The notes under the pieces were generated by a model. The model was not told where the DNA came from and did no database searches. It was given only the letters and a program-made list of their open reading frames with translations. From positions 6,227,501-6,291,500 of the forward strand of contig NZ_LT629775.1 of assembly GCF_900105395.1 (NCBI RefSeq): a DNA stretch of 64,000 nucleotides, read 5' to 3'. Positions 1 to 8,707 of this stretch are shown piece by piece. The DNA is from Streptomyces sp. TLI_053 (lineage in GTDB: Bacteria > Actinomycetota > Actinomycetes > Streptomycetales > Streptomycetaceae). How positions within the stretch are numbered: the stretch's first letter is position 1; each line of letters starts with the position of its first letter. The position numbers and the translations under genes were made by a program.

Positions 1-871
1 CGGCCAGCCGCAGGTCGAGCCCGGACTCGTAGTCCTCCAGCAGGGCGCGCTCGGGCCAGGGGCGGCCGTCGCGGCCCTCCTCGGCGGTGAGCGAGTCGAG
101 GGCGGTGAGCCGGACGAACTGGCCGTTGCCGCCGAGGCCGACGCTGCCGGTGCGGCGGCGCAGCAGCTGCATGCCGGCGTTGTTGGCCTGGAACTCGACG
201 TCCTGCATCCGGACCAGGGCGCGGGCGAGGGCGTTGGCGAGCCGGCCCCGGCCGGCCAGCGGGCGCGGGTCCTCGGCGTTGCGCATCCGCACGCCGATCT
301 GCACGGCGCCGGTGTCGGGGCGGCCCATCGCGTGCTCGTTGCCGACCTGTTCGAGGGTGCCGGGGTCGAGCTGCCCGTCGGCGTCGACGACGCCGAGGAC
401 GACCCGGGAGCGGTCGGTGCCGGGCGGCAGCGAGGCGGAGATCTCCCGGTAGGCGGCGTTCAGGGCGGCGCCCTTGCCGATCCGGGCGTGCGGGCGGCGG
501 CGCTGGACGAGGTGGATCCGGGGGTCGTGCCCGGCGGCGGCGAGCACCAGGTCGCGGGTGGCGTCCTCGCTGTCGTCGTCGATCACCCAGAGGTGGGCGG
601 CGGGGGCGACGGCGCGCAGTCCGGCCAGGGTCTGGGCGATCACCGCCTCCTCGTCCCGGCAGGGGACCATCAGGTGCCACTGGAACGCGGCGGGGTCGCC
701 GGGGCGGGCCGGGCGGTTGCGCCGGAAGGCGTGCCGGGAGCCGGCCCAGTAGACCAGGAAGCGGCCGAACACCAGGGCCATGTAGAGCACGAGGGCCAGC
801 GAGATCAGCCCGGCGAGCTGGACGAAGCCGTCCCGGCGCAGCTCGAAGAATTGGCGCAGGGCGTCGGGCAT
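1..871 (-). CDS. Family 2 glycosyltransferase (3' end outside window)
   Basis: The reading frame runs leftward from an ATG at 869-871 and leaves the window after about 290 codons. Residues 16-44 form a membrane segment. Family 2 glycosyltransferase marks follow in order: VIDDDS (96-101), the metal-binding VDADG (162-166), GGNGQF (247-252) and LLEDYE (277-282), whose ED is the usual catalytic-base motif of cellulose- and hyaluronan-synthase-like enzymes. It probably transfers sugar from a nucleotide sugar at the membrane; the product cannot be named. GAGGAG about 10 nt upstream supports the start. The region upstream, 890-1000, is unusually AT-rich. In Streptomyces valS commonly precedes folC, so this gene may be a local insertion, which is inference. 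Confidence 0.88.
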   Translation of the reverse strand, partial: MPDALRQFFELRRDGFVQLAGLISLALVLYMALVFGRFLVYWAGSRHAFRRNRPARPGDPAAFQWHLMVPCRDEEAVIAQTLAGLRAVAPAAHLWVIDDDSEDATRDLVLAAAGHDPRIHLVQRRRPHARIGKGAALNAAYREISASLPPGTDRSRVVLGVVDADGQLDPGTLEQVGNEHAMGRPDTGAVQIGVRMRNAEDPRPLAGRGRLANALARALVRMQDVEFQANNAGMQLLRRRTGSVGLGGNGQFVRLTALDSLTAEEGRDGRPWPERALLEDYESGLDLRLA

Positions 872-1032
872 GGCGCGGTGCTCCTCATGATCAAAGGCGA
901 TTTGTCTCCCTGGGATGCGAATCAATGCTTCATTGCGGTCTGATATCGCCAAAACGATAGTAAACGCAGAAAACGGCCAACTCGGGCAAAGTGGTGGTTC
1001 TCACCCCGTCGGGAGCGGCGCCGCGCGCTCCG

Positions 1033-1038
1033 TAGACT
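1033..1038 (+). promoter_or_regulatory. -10 box of folC, leaderless
   Basis: TAGACT is followed by 6 nt and then the GTG at 1045. Transcription starting about 7 nt after a -10 box would begin at this GTG, giving a leaderless mRNA. No Shine-Dalgarno sequence is visible. I found no clear -35 box. Confidence 0.55.
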
Positions 1039-1044
1039 GTGGAC

Positions 1045-2436
1045 GTGAGCGACAAGGCCGACCCGAACCCGTACACCCTCCGCCCCGCCGACGGCAGCCC
1101 CGCCGACGCCCTGCGCGAGGTCGAGGTGGAACTCTCCGAGCGCTGGCCGGAGAACAAGCTGGAGCCCTCGCTCGACCGGATCGAGGCGCTGATGGACATC
1201 CTGGGCCAGCCCCAGCGGTCCTTCCCCTCCATCCACATCACCGGCACCAACGGCAAGACCTCCACCGCCCGGATGATCGAGCAGCTGTTCGGCGTCTTCG
1301 AGCTGCGCACCGGCCGCTACACCAGCCCGCACGTGGAGAGCGTCACCGAGCGGATCAGCCTGGACGGCGCCCCGATCACCCCCGAGCGGTTCGTCGAGGT
1401 CTACCGCGACATCGAGCCCTACGTGCGGATGGTCGACGAGCGCGAGCCGGTCGCGATGTCCTTCTTCGAGGTGCTCACCGGCATGGCCTACGCGGCCTTC
1501 GCCGACGCGCCGGTGGACGTCGCCGTGGTCGAGGTCGGCATGGGCGGCTCCTGGGACGCCACCAACGTCATCGACGCCGGGGTCGCCGTGATCACCCCGA
1601 TCGGCCTCGACCACACCGACAAGCTCGGCGGGACCACCGGCGAGATCGCGGTCGAGAAGTCCGGGATCATCAAGTCCGACGCCGTCGCGATCGTCGCCCA
1701 GCAGCAGCTCGACGCCGCCCGGACCATCCTCCGGCGCGCGGTCGAGGTCGACGCCACGGTCGCCCGCGAGGGCATGGAATTCGGCGTCGTCCGCCGCGAA
1801 CTCGCGATCGGCGGCCAGCTGGTGACGCTGCGCGGGATCGGCGGCGAGGAGTACGAGGACGTCTTCCTGCCGCTGCACGGCGAGCACCAGGCCCAGAACG
1901 CGGCCCTGGCGCTGGCCGCCGTCGAGGCGTTCTTCGGCGTCGGCGGCGCCCGCGGCGGACAGCTCGACGTCGACAAGGTCCGCCAGGGCTTCTCCGGCGT
2001 CAGCTCCCCGGGCCGGCTGGAGGTCGTCCGGCGCAGCCCCACCATCCTGCTGGACGCCGCCCACAACCCGCACGGCGCCCGCGCCACCGTCACCGCCATC
2101 GGCGAGTCCTTCGGCTTCACCCGGCTGGTCGGCGTGATCGGCACCAGCGGCGACAAGGACGTGGCCGGCCTGCTGGAGGCCTTCGAGCCGCTCCTCGCCG
2201 AGGTCGTGATCACCCAGAACTCCACCCACCGCGCCATGGACGTCGACGAGCTCGCAGCCCTGGCGGTCGAGGTCTTCGGCGAGGACCGGGTCCAGGTCGA
2301 GCCCAGGCTCGACGACGCCATCGCCGCCGCCGTCACCCTGGCCGAGGAGGAGGGCGACCTCGGCGGCGCCGGGGTGCTGGTCACCGGATCGGTCATCACG
2401 GTGGGCGAGGCCCGCCTGCTGCTCGGGAGGAAGTGA
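1045..2436 (+). CDS. folC: Folylpolyglutamate synthase / dihydrofolate synthase
   Basis: FolC adds glutamate to dihydropteroate and to folates in the cytoplasm, using ATP. The 463-aa product has the Mur-ligase-type P-loop TGTNGKTS (residues 66-73), a central motif with GLDHTDKLG followed by EKSGIIK, and the C-terminal LLDAAHNPHG that marks this family. An in-frame GTG at 1039 is also possible, but the -10 box at 1033-1038 would place the transcript start at the GTG at 1045, so I chose that one. The next gene begins 2 nt after the stop, so the two are probably co-transcribed. Confidence 0.93.
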   Translation: MSDKADPNPYTLRPADGSPADALREVEVELSERWPENKLEPSLDRIEALMDILGQPQRSFPSIHITGTNGKTSTARMIEQLFGVFELRTGRYTSPHVESVTERISLDGAPITPERFVEVYRDIEPYVRMVDEREPVAMSFFEVLTGMAYAAFADAPVDVAVVEVGMGGSWDATNVIDAGVAVITPIGLDHTDKLGGTTGEIAVEKSGIIKSDAVAIVAQQQLDAARTILRRAVEVDATVAREGMEFGVVRRELAIGGQLVTLRGIGGEEYEDVFLPLHGEHQAQNAALALAAVEAFFGVGGARGGQLDVDKVRQGFSGVSSPGRLEVVRRSPTILLDAAHNPHGARATVTAIGESFGFTRLVGVIGTSGDKDVAGLLEAFEPLLAEVVITQNSTHRAMDVDELAALAVEVFGEDRVQVEPRLDDAIAAAVTLAEEEGDLGGAGVLVTGSVITVGEARLLLGRK

Positions 2437-2438
2437 CG

Positions 2439-2777
2439 ATGAGGACGCTCTGCTCCTCGACGCTGATCGGCGAGGCCCTCGTGGTGCTCTTCGCGGCCCT
2501 GGTCGCGATGCAGCTCACGGACGTCTCCCACGGCGCCCTGTGGACGGTCAGCGGCATCGCCATGGTGCTGTGCGTGCTGCTCTGCGGCATGATCACCCGC
2601 CCCGGCGCGGTGGCCGTCGGCTGGGCGCTGCAGCTCGGGCTGATCGCCAGCGGCTTCGTGGTGCCGACCATGTTCGTGCTCGGCGTGATCTTCGCCGGCC
2701 TCTGGTGGTGCTCGGTGCACTACGGCCGGCGGATCGACGAGATCAAGGCCGCCCGCACCGCCGCCGCGGCCGCCTGA
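2439..2777 (+). CDS. Small DUF4233 membrane protein
   Basis: The 112-aa protein is almost entirely hydrophobic, with three or four membrane segments (about residues 5-25, 29-48, 53-73 and 75-92) and a short basic tail. It matches the DUF4233 proteins that follow folC in streptomycetes; function is unknown. GGGAGGAAG just before the ATG, inside the end of folC, is a strong ribosome binding site, and the 2-nt gap suggests translational coupling to folC. A link to folate or membrane physiology is only suggested by position. Confidence 0.8.
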   Translation: MRTLCSSTLIGEALVVLFAALVAMQLTDVSHGALWTVSGIAMVLCVLLCGMITRPGAVAVGWALQLGLIASGFVVPTMFVLGVIFAGLWWCSVHYGRRIDEIKAARTAAAAA

Positions 2778-2945
2778 GACGCCTCCGGACCGGGTCCTGG
2801 GCGTTCGCTCACGCAAGGTAACCTCTGCGGTAGTCGCACGGCGCACGCGGAACAGCACGTGCGTGCCGGTCCGCGTGCGTGCCGATCCGTGCGTGCGCCG
2901 ATTCCCGTGTCCGCGCCGAAACCCGATTTCCCCAGGAGACGCCCC

Positions 2946-3359
2946 GTGTCCCAGCGCACTCTCGTCCTGCTCAAGCCCGACGCCGTCAAGCGCGGCCTGG
3001 CCGGCGAGATCATCAGCCGGATCGAGCGCAAGGCCGGCTGGCGGCTCGCCGCCGCCGAGCTGCGCACCTTCGAGCGGGCGACGCTGGAGCAGCACTACGC
3101 GGAGCACGTCGGCCGCCCGTTCTACGAGCCGCTGCTGGAGTTCATGACCTCCGGCCCGTCGATCGCCCTGATCGTCGAGGGCGAGGAGGTCGTCGCCGGC
3201 ATCCGCATGCTGGCCGGCGCCACCAACCCGCTGGAGGCCGGGGCCGGCACCATCCGCGGCGACTACGCGACCATCACCCGCGAGAACCTGATCCACGCCT
3301 CCGACTCGGTCGAGTCGGCCGAGCGCGAAATCAAGATCTTCTTCCCCGCCCACGCCTGA
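2946..3359 (+). CDS. ndk: Nucleoside diphosphate kinase
   Basis: This 137-aa enzyme moves the gamma phosphate from ATP to other nucleoside diphosphates through a phospho-histidine. The N-terminal TLVLLKPDAVKRG and the active-site context NLIHASDS, with His117 as the catalytic residue, are both present, and the length is normal for the family. The GTG at 2946 is chosen because SQRTLVLLKPD is the typical start and CAGGAG lies about 12 nt upstream. A strong hairpin terminator follows at 3387, so ndk ends its transcription unit. Confidence 0.96.
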   Translation: MSQRTLVLLKPDAVKRGLAGEIISRIERKAGWRLAAAELRTFERATLEQHYAEHVGRPFYEPLLEFMTSGPSIALIVEGEEVVAGIRMLAGATNPLEAGAGTIRGDYATITRENLIHASDSVESAEREIKIFFPAHA

Positions 3360-3386
3360 CCGCGCGGGCACCGGGACCTTCGGGAC

Positions 3387-3424
3387 GCCCCGGCCGGGAC
3401 CATTGGCCCGGCCGGGGCATTCTT
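3387..3424 (+). terminator. Terminator after ndk
   Basis: A perfect 12-bp stem (3387-3398 with 3407-3418) and an 8-nt loop are followed by ATTCTT. It separates ndk from the mre cluster. Confidence 0.8.
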
Positions 3425-3654
3425 ATCGGGAAATAGGGAACCAGGCCCTCCGACACGGCGTCCCAATGCCCTGAGAAGCGATCACGCCCCGGACAATGGA
3501 CGGCGTGCCCCGGGTCGACGTCCGTGCCGAACGGCGTGACTACGATGGACGCGACTCAAGGGCCCGGTAAGGCAGCTCAGCTGGTCGCCGCCCGTCTGCG
3601 GGCGCACACCGTCCACCCCACATGACTCCGAGCCCGGGAAGGCACCCACACCCC

Positions 3655-4692
3655 ATGGCGAGCAACCTGTCGTTCATCGGCCGCGACCTGGCGATCGACC
3701 TCGGAACTGCCAACACGCTGGTGTACGTCAGGGGCAAGGGCATCGTTCTCAACGAGCCGTCCGTCGTCGCGGTCAACACCAACACCGGCGGCATCCTCGC
3801 CGTCGGCTCCGAGGCCAAGAAGATGATCGGGCGCACCCCCGGCAACATCGTGGCCATCCGCCCGCTCAAGGACGGCGTCATCGCCGACTTCGAGATCACC
3901 GAGCGGATGCTGCGCTACTTCATCCTCAAGGTGCACCGCCGCCGCTTCCTCGCCCGCCCCCGGGTCGTCGTCTGCGTCCCCTCCGGCATCACCGGCGTCG
4001 AGCGCCGCGCGGTCATCGAGGCCTCCCTCCAGGCCGGCTGCCGCCAGGTGCACATCATCGAGGAGCCGATGGCCGCCGCGATCGGCGCCGGCCTCCCGGT
4101 CCACGAGCCCACCGGCAACATGGTCGTCGACATCGGCGGCGGCACCACCGAGGTCGCCGTCATCTCGCTCGGCGGCATCGTCACCGCCCAGTCCATCCGG
4201 GTCGCCGGCGACGAACTCGACAACGCCATCGTCCAGCACATCAAGAAGGAGTACTCGCTGCTCCTGGGCGAGCGCAGCGCCGAGCAGATCAAGATGAGCA
4301 TCGGCTCCGCCTTCGGCCTGGAGGGCGAGAAGGACGAGCACGCCGAGATCCGCGGCCGTGACCTCGTCAGCGGCCTGCCCAAGACCGTCGTCATCTCCGC
4401 CGCCGAGGTCCGCGAGGCCATCGACGAGCCGGTCAACTCGATCATCGACGCGGTCAAGACCACCCTCGACCAGTGCCCGCCCGAGCTGGCCGGCGACGTC
4501 ATGGACCGGGGCATCGTCCTCACCGGCGGCGGCGCCCTGCTCCGCGGCCTGGACGAGCGGCTGCGCCGGGAGACCGGCATGCCGATCCACATCGCCGAGA
4601 ACCCGCTCGACTCCGTCGCGCTCGGCTCCGGCAAGTGCGTCGAGGAGTTCGAGGCACTCCAGCAGGTACTCGACGCCGCACCGCGCCGTTAG
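3655..4692 (+). CDS. mreB: Rod-shape protein MreB, actin homologue
   Basis: MreB is a bacterial actin; in streptomycetes it acts mainly in aerial hyphae and spore-wall assembly. The 345-aa product begins with the phosphate-1 loop DLGTANTLVY and contains DIGGGTTEVAV (phosphate 2) and the adenosine-contacting GIVLTGGGALLRGLDERL. An in-frame ATG lies 33 nt earlier (3622), but the family start matches the ATG at 3655, and GGGAAGG lies about 12 nt upstream of it. It is the first gene of the mreBCD-pbp2-rodA cluster, and all five genes point the same way with short gaps. Confidence 0.95.
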   Translation: MASNLSFIGRDLAIDLGTANTLVYVRGKGIVLNEPSVVAVNTNTGGILAVGSEAKKMIGRTPGNIVAIRPLKDGVIADFEITERMLRYFILKVHRRRFLARPRVVVCVPSGITGVERRAVIEASLQAGCRQVHIIEEPMAAAIGAGLPVHEPTGNMVVDIGGGTTEVAVISLGGIVTAQSIRVAGDELDNAIVQHIKKEYSLLLGERSAEQIKMSIGSAFGLEGEKDEHAEIRGRDLVSGLPKTVVISAAEVREAIDEPVNSIIDAVKTTLDQCPPELAGDVMDRGIVLTGGGALLRGLDERLRRETGMPIHIAENPLDSVALGSGKCVEEFEALQQVLDAAPRR

Positions 4693-4785
4693 CAGAACCG
4701 GAACACCAGCCGAACCGACGGGTCCCCGCCCGGGTCCACAGCCCGGGCCGGCGGACCAGGGGCACGAAGGGGCAGTACCAGCACC

Positions 4786-5748
4786 GTGAGGGACACACGA
4801 GAGAGCCGGCTGCTGCTCATCCTGCTGGTGGCCGTCGCGTTCGCACTGATCACCGTCGACATCAAGGGCGGCGAGAGCTCCCCGCTCGGCGGCGCCCGGC
4901 GCGCCGCCGCCACCGTCCTCGGCCCGGTCGAACGCGGTGCCGCCAGCGCGGTCGACCCGGTCGCCGACACCGTCCGCGCCTTCCGCGACGCCGCCTCCAA
5001 CAGCGGCCGCACCGACCAGCTCGCCCGCGAGAACACCGAACTGCGGCAGAAGCTGGCCTCCTCCGACATGGCGGGCGCACGCACCAAGCAGCTCGACGAC
5101 CTGCTGCGCACCGCCGGCGCCGGCGGCTACACCGTCAAGGCCGCCCAGACCATCGCGATCGGCCCGGCCCAGGGCTTCTCCTGGACCATCACCATCGACG
5201 CCGGCAGCGACGACGGCCTCACCCGCGACATGACCGTCGTCAACGGCCAGGGCCTGGTCGGCCGGATCACCACCGTCGCCCCCACCACCGCCACCGTGCT
5301 GCTCGCCTCCGACCCCGGCTTCACCGCCGGCACCCGGTTGGAGGGCACCGGGGAGATCGGCTTCGCCGCCGGCGGCGGCACCAGCGCCATGAAGGTCTCC
5401 CTGCTCAACGGCAAGGCCCAGGTCAAGGAGGGCGACCGGCTGGTCACCTTCGGCTCGCAGAGCGGCCGCCCGTTCGTCCCCGGCGTCCCGGTCGGCCGGG
5501 TCGTCCAGGTCGAGGCCACCCCCGGACAGCTCACCAAGACCGTCCTGGTCGAGCCCTTCGTCCAGTTCACCCGGCTGGACCTGGTCGGCGTCGTCGTCGT
5601 CCCGCCCCGCACCGACCCGCGCGACGCCGTCCTGCCGCCCGCGCCGGCCGCCCAGGGCCAGGCGGCCCCGGCCGCGCCCGCCGCCCCCGCGGTGCCCGCC
5701 GCGCCGGCCGCCGCCGCCCCGCCCGCCAAGCCCACTGGGGGGAACTGA
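4786..5748 (+). CDS. mreC: Rod-shape-determining protein MreC
   Basis: MreC links the cytoplasmic MreB filament to the periplasmic wall enzymes. The 320-aa product has an N-terminal membrane anchor (about residues 9-24), a probable coiled coil (about 75-110) and the double beta-barrel MreC core (about 115-270). The last 45 residues are a low-complexity Ala/Pro tail rich in PAAPAAP, common in actinomycete MreC proteins but not needed for the fold. The start is a GTG. mreD begins 3 nt after the stop, so the two are translationally close. Confidence 0.93.
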   Translation: MRDTRESRLLLILLVAVAFALITVDIKGGESSPLGGARRAAATVLGPVERGAASAVDPVADTVRAFRDAASNSGRTDQLARENTELRQKLASSDMAGARTKQLDDLLRTAGAGGYTVKAAQTIAIGPAQGFSWTITIDAGSDDGLTRDMTVVNGQGLVGRITTVAPTTATVLLASDPGFTAGTRLEGTGEIGFAAGGGTSAMKVSLLNGKAQVKEGDRLVTFGSQSGRPFVPGVPVGRVVQVEATPGQLTKTVLVEPFVQFTRLDLVGVVVVPPRTDPRDAVLPPAPAAQGQAAPAAPAAPAVPAAPAAAAPPAKPTGGN

Positions 5749-5751
5749 GCC

Positions 5752-6390
5752 ATGCGCCTCGCCCGCATCCCCGTCTCCGCGATCCTGATCCTGTTCGGGC
5801 TGCTGCTCCAGGTCAGCGTCTTCGGCCGGCTGCAACTGCCCGGAGCGACCCCGGACATACTGCTGCTCGTGGTCGTCGGCCTCGCCCTCGTCTACGGACC
5901 CACCGGCGGCTGCCTGGTCGGCTTCGCGGCCGGCCTGCTGGCCGACCTCGCCCCGCCCTCGGACCACGCCATCGGCCGCTACGCCCTGGTGCTCTGCCTG
6001 ATGGGCTACGCCGCCGGACTGCTGCGCCCCGAGCACGGCCGCCAGCGCTCGGTCTCCAGCGCGCTGCTCGTGGTCGCCGGCGCCGCGATCGCCTCCACCC
6101 TGCTGTACGCGATGGTCGGCGCCCTCGTCGGCGACACCGCCGCCCGGCACGTCGGACTCGGCCAGCTCGTCGTCACCGCCCTGCTCTACGACCTGCTCCT
6201 CGCACCCTTCGTGGTGCCCGCCGTGATGCTGGTCGCCCGCCGCTTCGGCAAGGACCCGCTGTCGGTCGCCGAGGACGACGAGGGCGGCCCCGGCCTCGGC
6301 AGCCTCAGCCGCTACCGCACCACCCGCGAGGCCACGGCCGGCCCGGCCTACCGCAAGAAGCGCCTGCTCGGCGCGGGAAAGCGCCCGTAG
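5752..6390 (+). CDS. mreD: Rod-shape-determining protein MreD
   Basis: The 212-aa integral membrane protein has about five hydrophobic segments, as expected for MreD, the small partner of MreC in the elongation complex. The GPTGGCLVGFAAGLLADL stretch (about residues 43-60) carries the family's conserved glycines. A GGGGGGAA ribosome binding site lies in the end of mreC. The C-terminal 40 residues are charged and cytoplasmic. Its place between mreC and the penicillin-binding protein gene agrees with the usual order. Confidence 0.9.
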   Translation: MRLARIPVSAILILFGLLLQVSVFGRLQLPGATPDILLLVVVGLALVYGPTGGCLVGFAAGLLADLAPPSDHAIGRYALVLCLMGYAAGLLRPEHGRQRSVSSALLVVAGAAIASTLLYAMVGALVGDTAARHVGLGQLVVTALLYDLLLAPFVVPAVMLVARRFGKDPLSVAEDDEGGPGLGSLSRYRTTREATAGPAYRKKRLLGAGKRP

Positions 6391-6442
6391 CCCGGCCCCG
6401 ACCAAGCCCGCCCGCCCTGTTCAGTTTTGGAGCGCACGAGAC

Positions 6443-8707
6443 GTGAGCAACATCCCCGAGACCGGCCGAACCCGGCGGGTGACGATCCGTCTGGTGGTGC
6501 TGCAGATCCTGGTGGTCTCGCTGCTCGCCACCCTCGGCGGACGGCTCTGGTACCTGCAGATCCGCAACGCCAGCGTCTACACCGCCAAGGCGACCGGCAA
6601 CCACATCCGCGAGGTCGTCGAACCGGCCGTCCGCGGAGAGATCCTGGACGCCTCCGGCCGCATCCTCGCCGGCAACGAGACCAAACTCGTCGTCTCGGTC
6701 AGCCGCACCTCGCTGCTCCAGCAGAAGGACGCCGGCAAGGCGGTGCTGACCCGGCTCGCCGAGGTGCTCGGGATGCCCGCCAAGGACGTCCAGGAGAAGG
6801 TCCGGCTCTGCGACGCCAAGACGCAGCAGCCCTGCTGGAACGGTTCTCCTTACCAGCCGATCCCGGTCACCAAGGAGGCGACCACCCAGCAGGCGATGCA
6901 GATAATGGAACGCCGCGAGGACTTCCCCGGGATCACCGCCCAGCCCACCGCCGTGCGCCACTACACCGGCGCCGAGGGCGCCAACCTCGCCCAGGTGCTC
7001 GGCTACCTCTCGCCGGTCACCGACGACGAGGTCTCCAAGACCGCCGACAAGGCCGGCCTCGACCGCTACCTGCCGGCCGACCAGATCGGCCGGGCCGGCC
7101 TGGAGTCCGTCTACGACCGCGACCTGCGCGGCACCGCCGGCATCACCAAGCTCGAGGTGGACAACCTCGGCCGGGTCATCGGCACCGCCGACCAGGCCGC
7201 CCCGCAGACCGGCAACAACCTGGTGACCAGCATCGACGCCAAGGTGCAGAAGGTCGTCGAGGACAACCTGGCGCAGGCCATGGGCGACGCCCGCAAGACC
7301 TTCGACAAGGTCACCAACCGCAACTACGAGGCCGACTCCGGCGCCGCCGTCGTGATGGACGTGCACACCGGGCGGATCGTCGCGATGGCCAGCGCCCCCA
7401 CCTACGACCCCAACCTGTGGCAGGGCGGCATCAGCGGCAAGGACTACCAGGCGCTGACCAGCAAGGAGTCCAACTTCCCGCTGCTCAACCGGGCCATACA
7501 GGGTCAGTCCGCCCCCGGCTCGACCTTCAAGGTCATCTCCACCACCGCCGCCGTCCAGGCCGGCTACTCGCTCGACGGCCGCTACGACTGCCCGAAGGCC
7601 ATGACCATCGGCGGCCGCGAGTTCAAGAACTTCGAGAGCGAGAGCTTCGGGGCGATCTCCCTGGAGCGCGCGCTGGAGGTCTCCTGCGACACCGTCTTCT
7701 ACGGCCTGGCGTACGACCAGTGGATGAAGGACGGCGGCATCAAGCCGAAGAAGGACCCGGGCGACTGGTTCTTCAAGACCGCCCACCAGTTCGGCCTCGG
7801 CGCCAAGACCGGCATCGACCTGCCCAGCGAGGTCCCCGGCCGGGTCCCCGACCGGCAGTGGAAGCAGTCCTTCTACGACAACAACAAGGACGCCTGGTGC
7901 AAGCAGGCGGAGAAGGGCGGCAACACCTTCTCCGACCAGATCGCCCGGGAGAACTGCGTCGACGGCTACCAGATGCGCGCCGGTGACGCCGTCAACTTCG
8001 CGATCGGCCAGGGCGACACCCTGGTCACCCCGGTCCAGATGGCCCGGATCTACTCGGCGCTCGCCAACGGCGGCACCTTCTACCGGCCCACGGTCGCCAA
8101 GGCCGTGATAAGCCCGGGCGGGGATCTCGTCCGCGAGATCGCCCCGCACGAGGACGGCCGGCTGCCCGGCGACCAGAAGCTGCTCGGCTACATCGACCAG
8201 GCCACCGCGGGCGTCATCACCAGCGGCACCGCCGCCTGGAAGTTCACCGGCGCGGGCTGGCCCCAGGGCAAGATCGAGCTGCACGCCAAGACCGGCACCG
8301 CCGAGGTCGAGGGCAAGCAGACCACCTCGTGGCTGACCACCTACAGCCGCGACTACGCGGTCGTGATGACGATAAGCCAGGGCGGCACCGGCTCCGGCGG
8401 CTCCGGCGACGCGATCCGGCGGATCTACCAGTCCCTGTACGGCGTCGACGACAAGGGCAACATCGACCAGGGCAAGGCGCTGCTGCCCAAGCCGCAGGCC
8501 GAGCTGCCGAAGTTCAACCCGGACGGCACCGCGATCATCAAGCCGGTGTCCTTCGCCACCGGGGCCGGCGACCCCGGGGTGGCCGGCGGCTCGCCGCGGG
8601 TCTTCCTGGACCCGGACCGCTCCGGCGGCACCCCGGTGCCCGTGGCCGCCGCGGTCGCGGCCGCCGTCGAACCCACCCGCTCCAGCACCGGAAGGGGCCG
8701 GGCATGA
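6443..8707 (+). CDS. mrdA: Penicillin-binding protein 2, transpeptidase
   Basis: This 754-aa class B penicillin-binding protein cross-links peptidoglycan at the outer membrane face. It has one N-terminal membrane helix (about residues 12-33), a pedestal domain, and the transpeptidase motifs SxxK (Ser360-Thr-Phe-Lys363, the active serine), SCD (414-416) and KTG (616-618). A Cys-containing insertion lies around residues 470-515. The C-terminal 60 residues are a Pro/Ala-rich tail. The start is a GTG. The gene overlaps rodA by the four bases ATGA, so the transpeptidase and its partner glycosyltransferase are translationally coupled. Confidence 0.94.
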   Translation: MSNIPETGRTRRVTIRLVVLQILVVSLLATLGGRLWYLQIRNASVYTAKATGNHIREVVEPAVRGEILDASGRILAGNETKLVVSVSRTSLLQQKDAGKAVLTRLAEVLGMPAKDVQEKVRLCDAKTQQPCWNGSPYQPIPVTKEATTQQAMQIMERREDFPGITAQPTAVRHYTGAEGANLAQVLGYLSPVTDDEVSKTADKAGLDRYLPADQIGRAGLESVYDRDLRGTAGITKLEVDNLGRVIGTADQAAPQTGNNLVTSIDAKVQKVVEDNLAQAMGDARKTFDKVTNRNYEADSGAAVVMDVHTGRIVAMASAPTYDPNLWQGGISGKDYQALTSKESNFPLLNRAIQGQSAPGSTFKVISTTAAVQAGYSLDGRYDCPKAMTIGGREFKNFESESFGAISLERALEVSCDTVFYGLAYDQWMKDGGIKPKKDPGDWFFKTAHQFGLGAKTGIDLPSEVPGRVPDRQWKQSFYDNNKDAWCKQAEKGGNTFSDQIARENCVDGYQMRAGDAVNFAIGQGDTLVTPVQMARIYSALANGGTFYRPTVAKAVISPGGDLVREIAPHEDGRLPGDQKLLGYIDQATAGVITSGTAAWKFTGAGWPQGKIELHAKTGTAEVEGKQTTSWLTTYSRDYAVVMTISQGGTGSGGSGDAIRRIYQSLYGVDDKGNIDQGKALLPKPQAELPKFNPDGTAIIKPVSFATGAGDPGVAGGSPRVFLDPDRSGGTPVPVAAAVAAAVEPTRSSTGRGRA

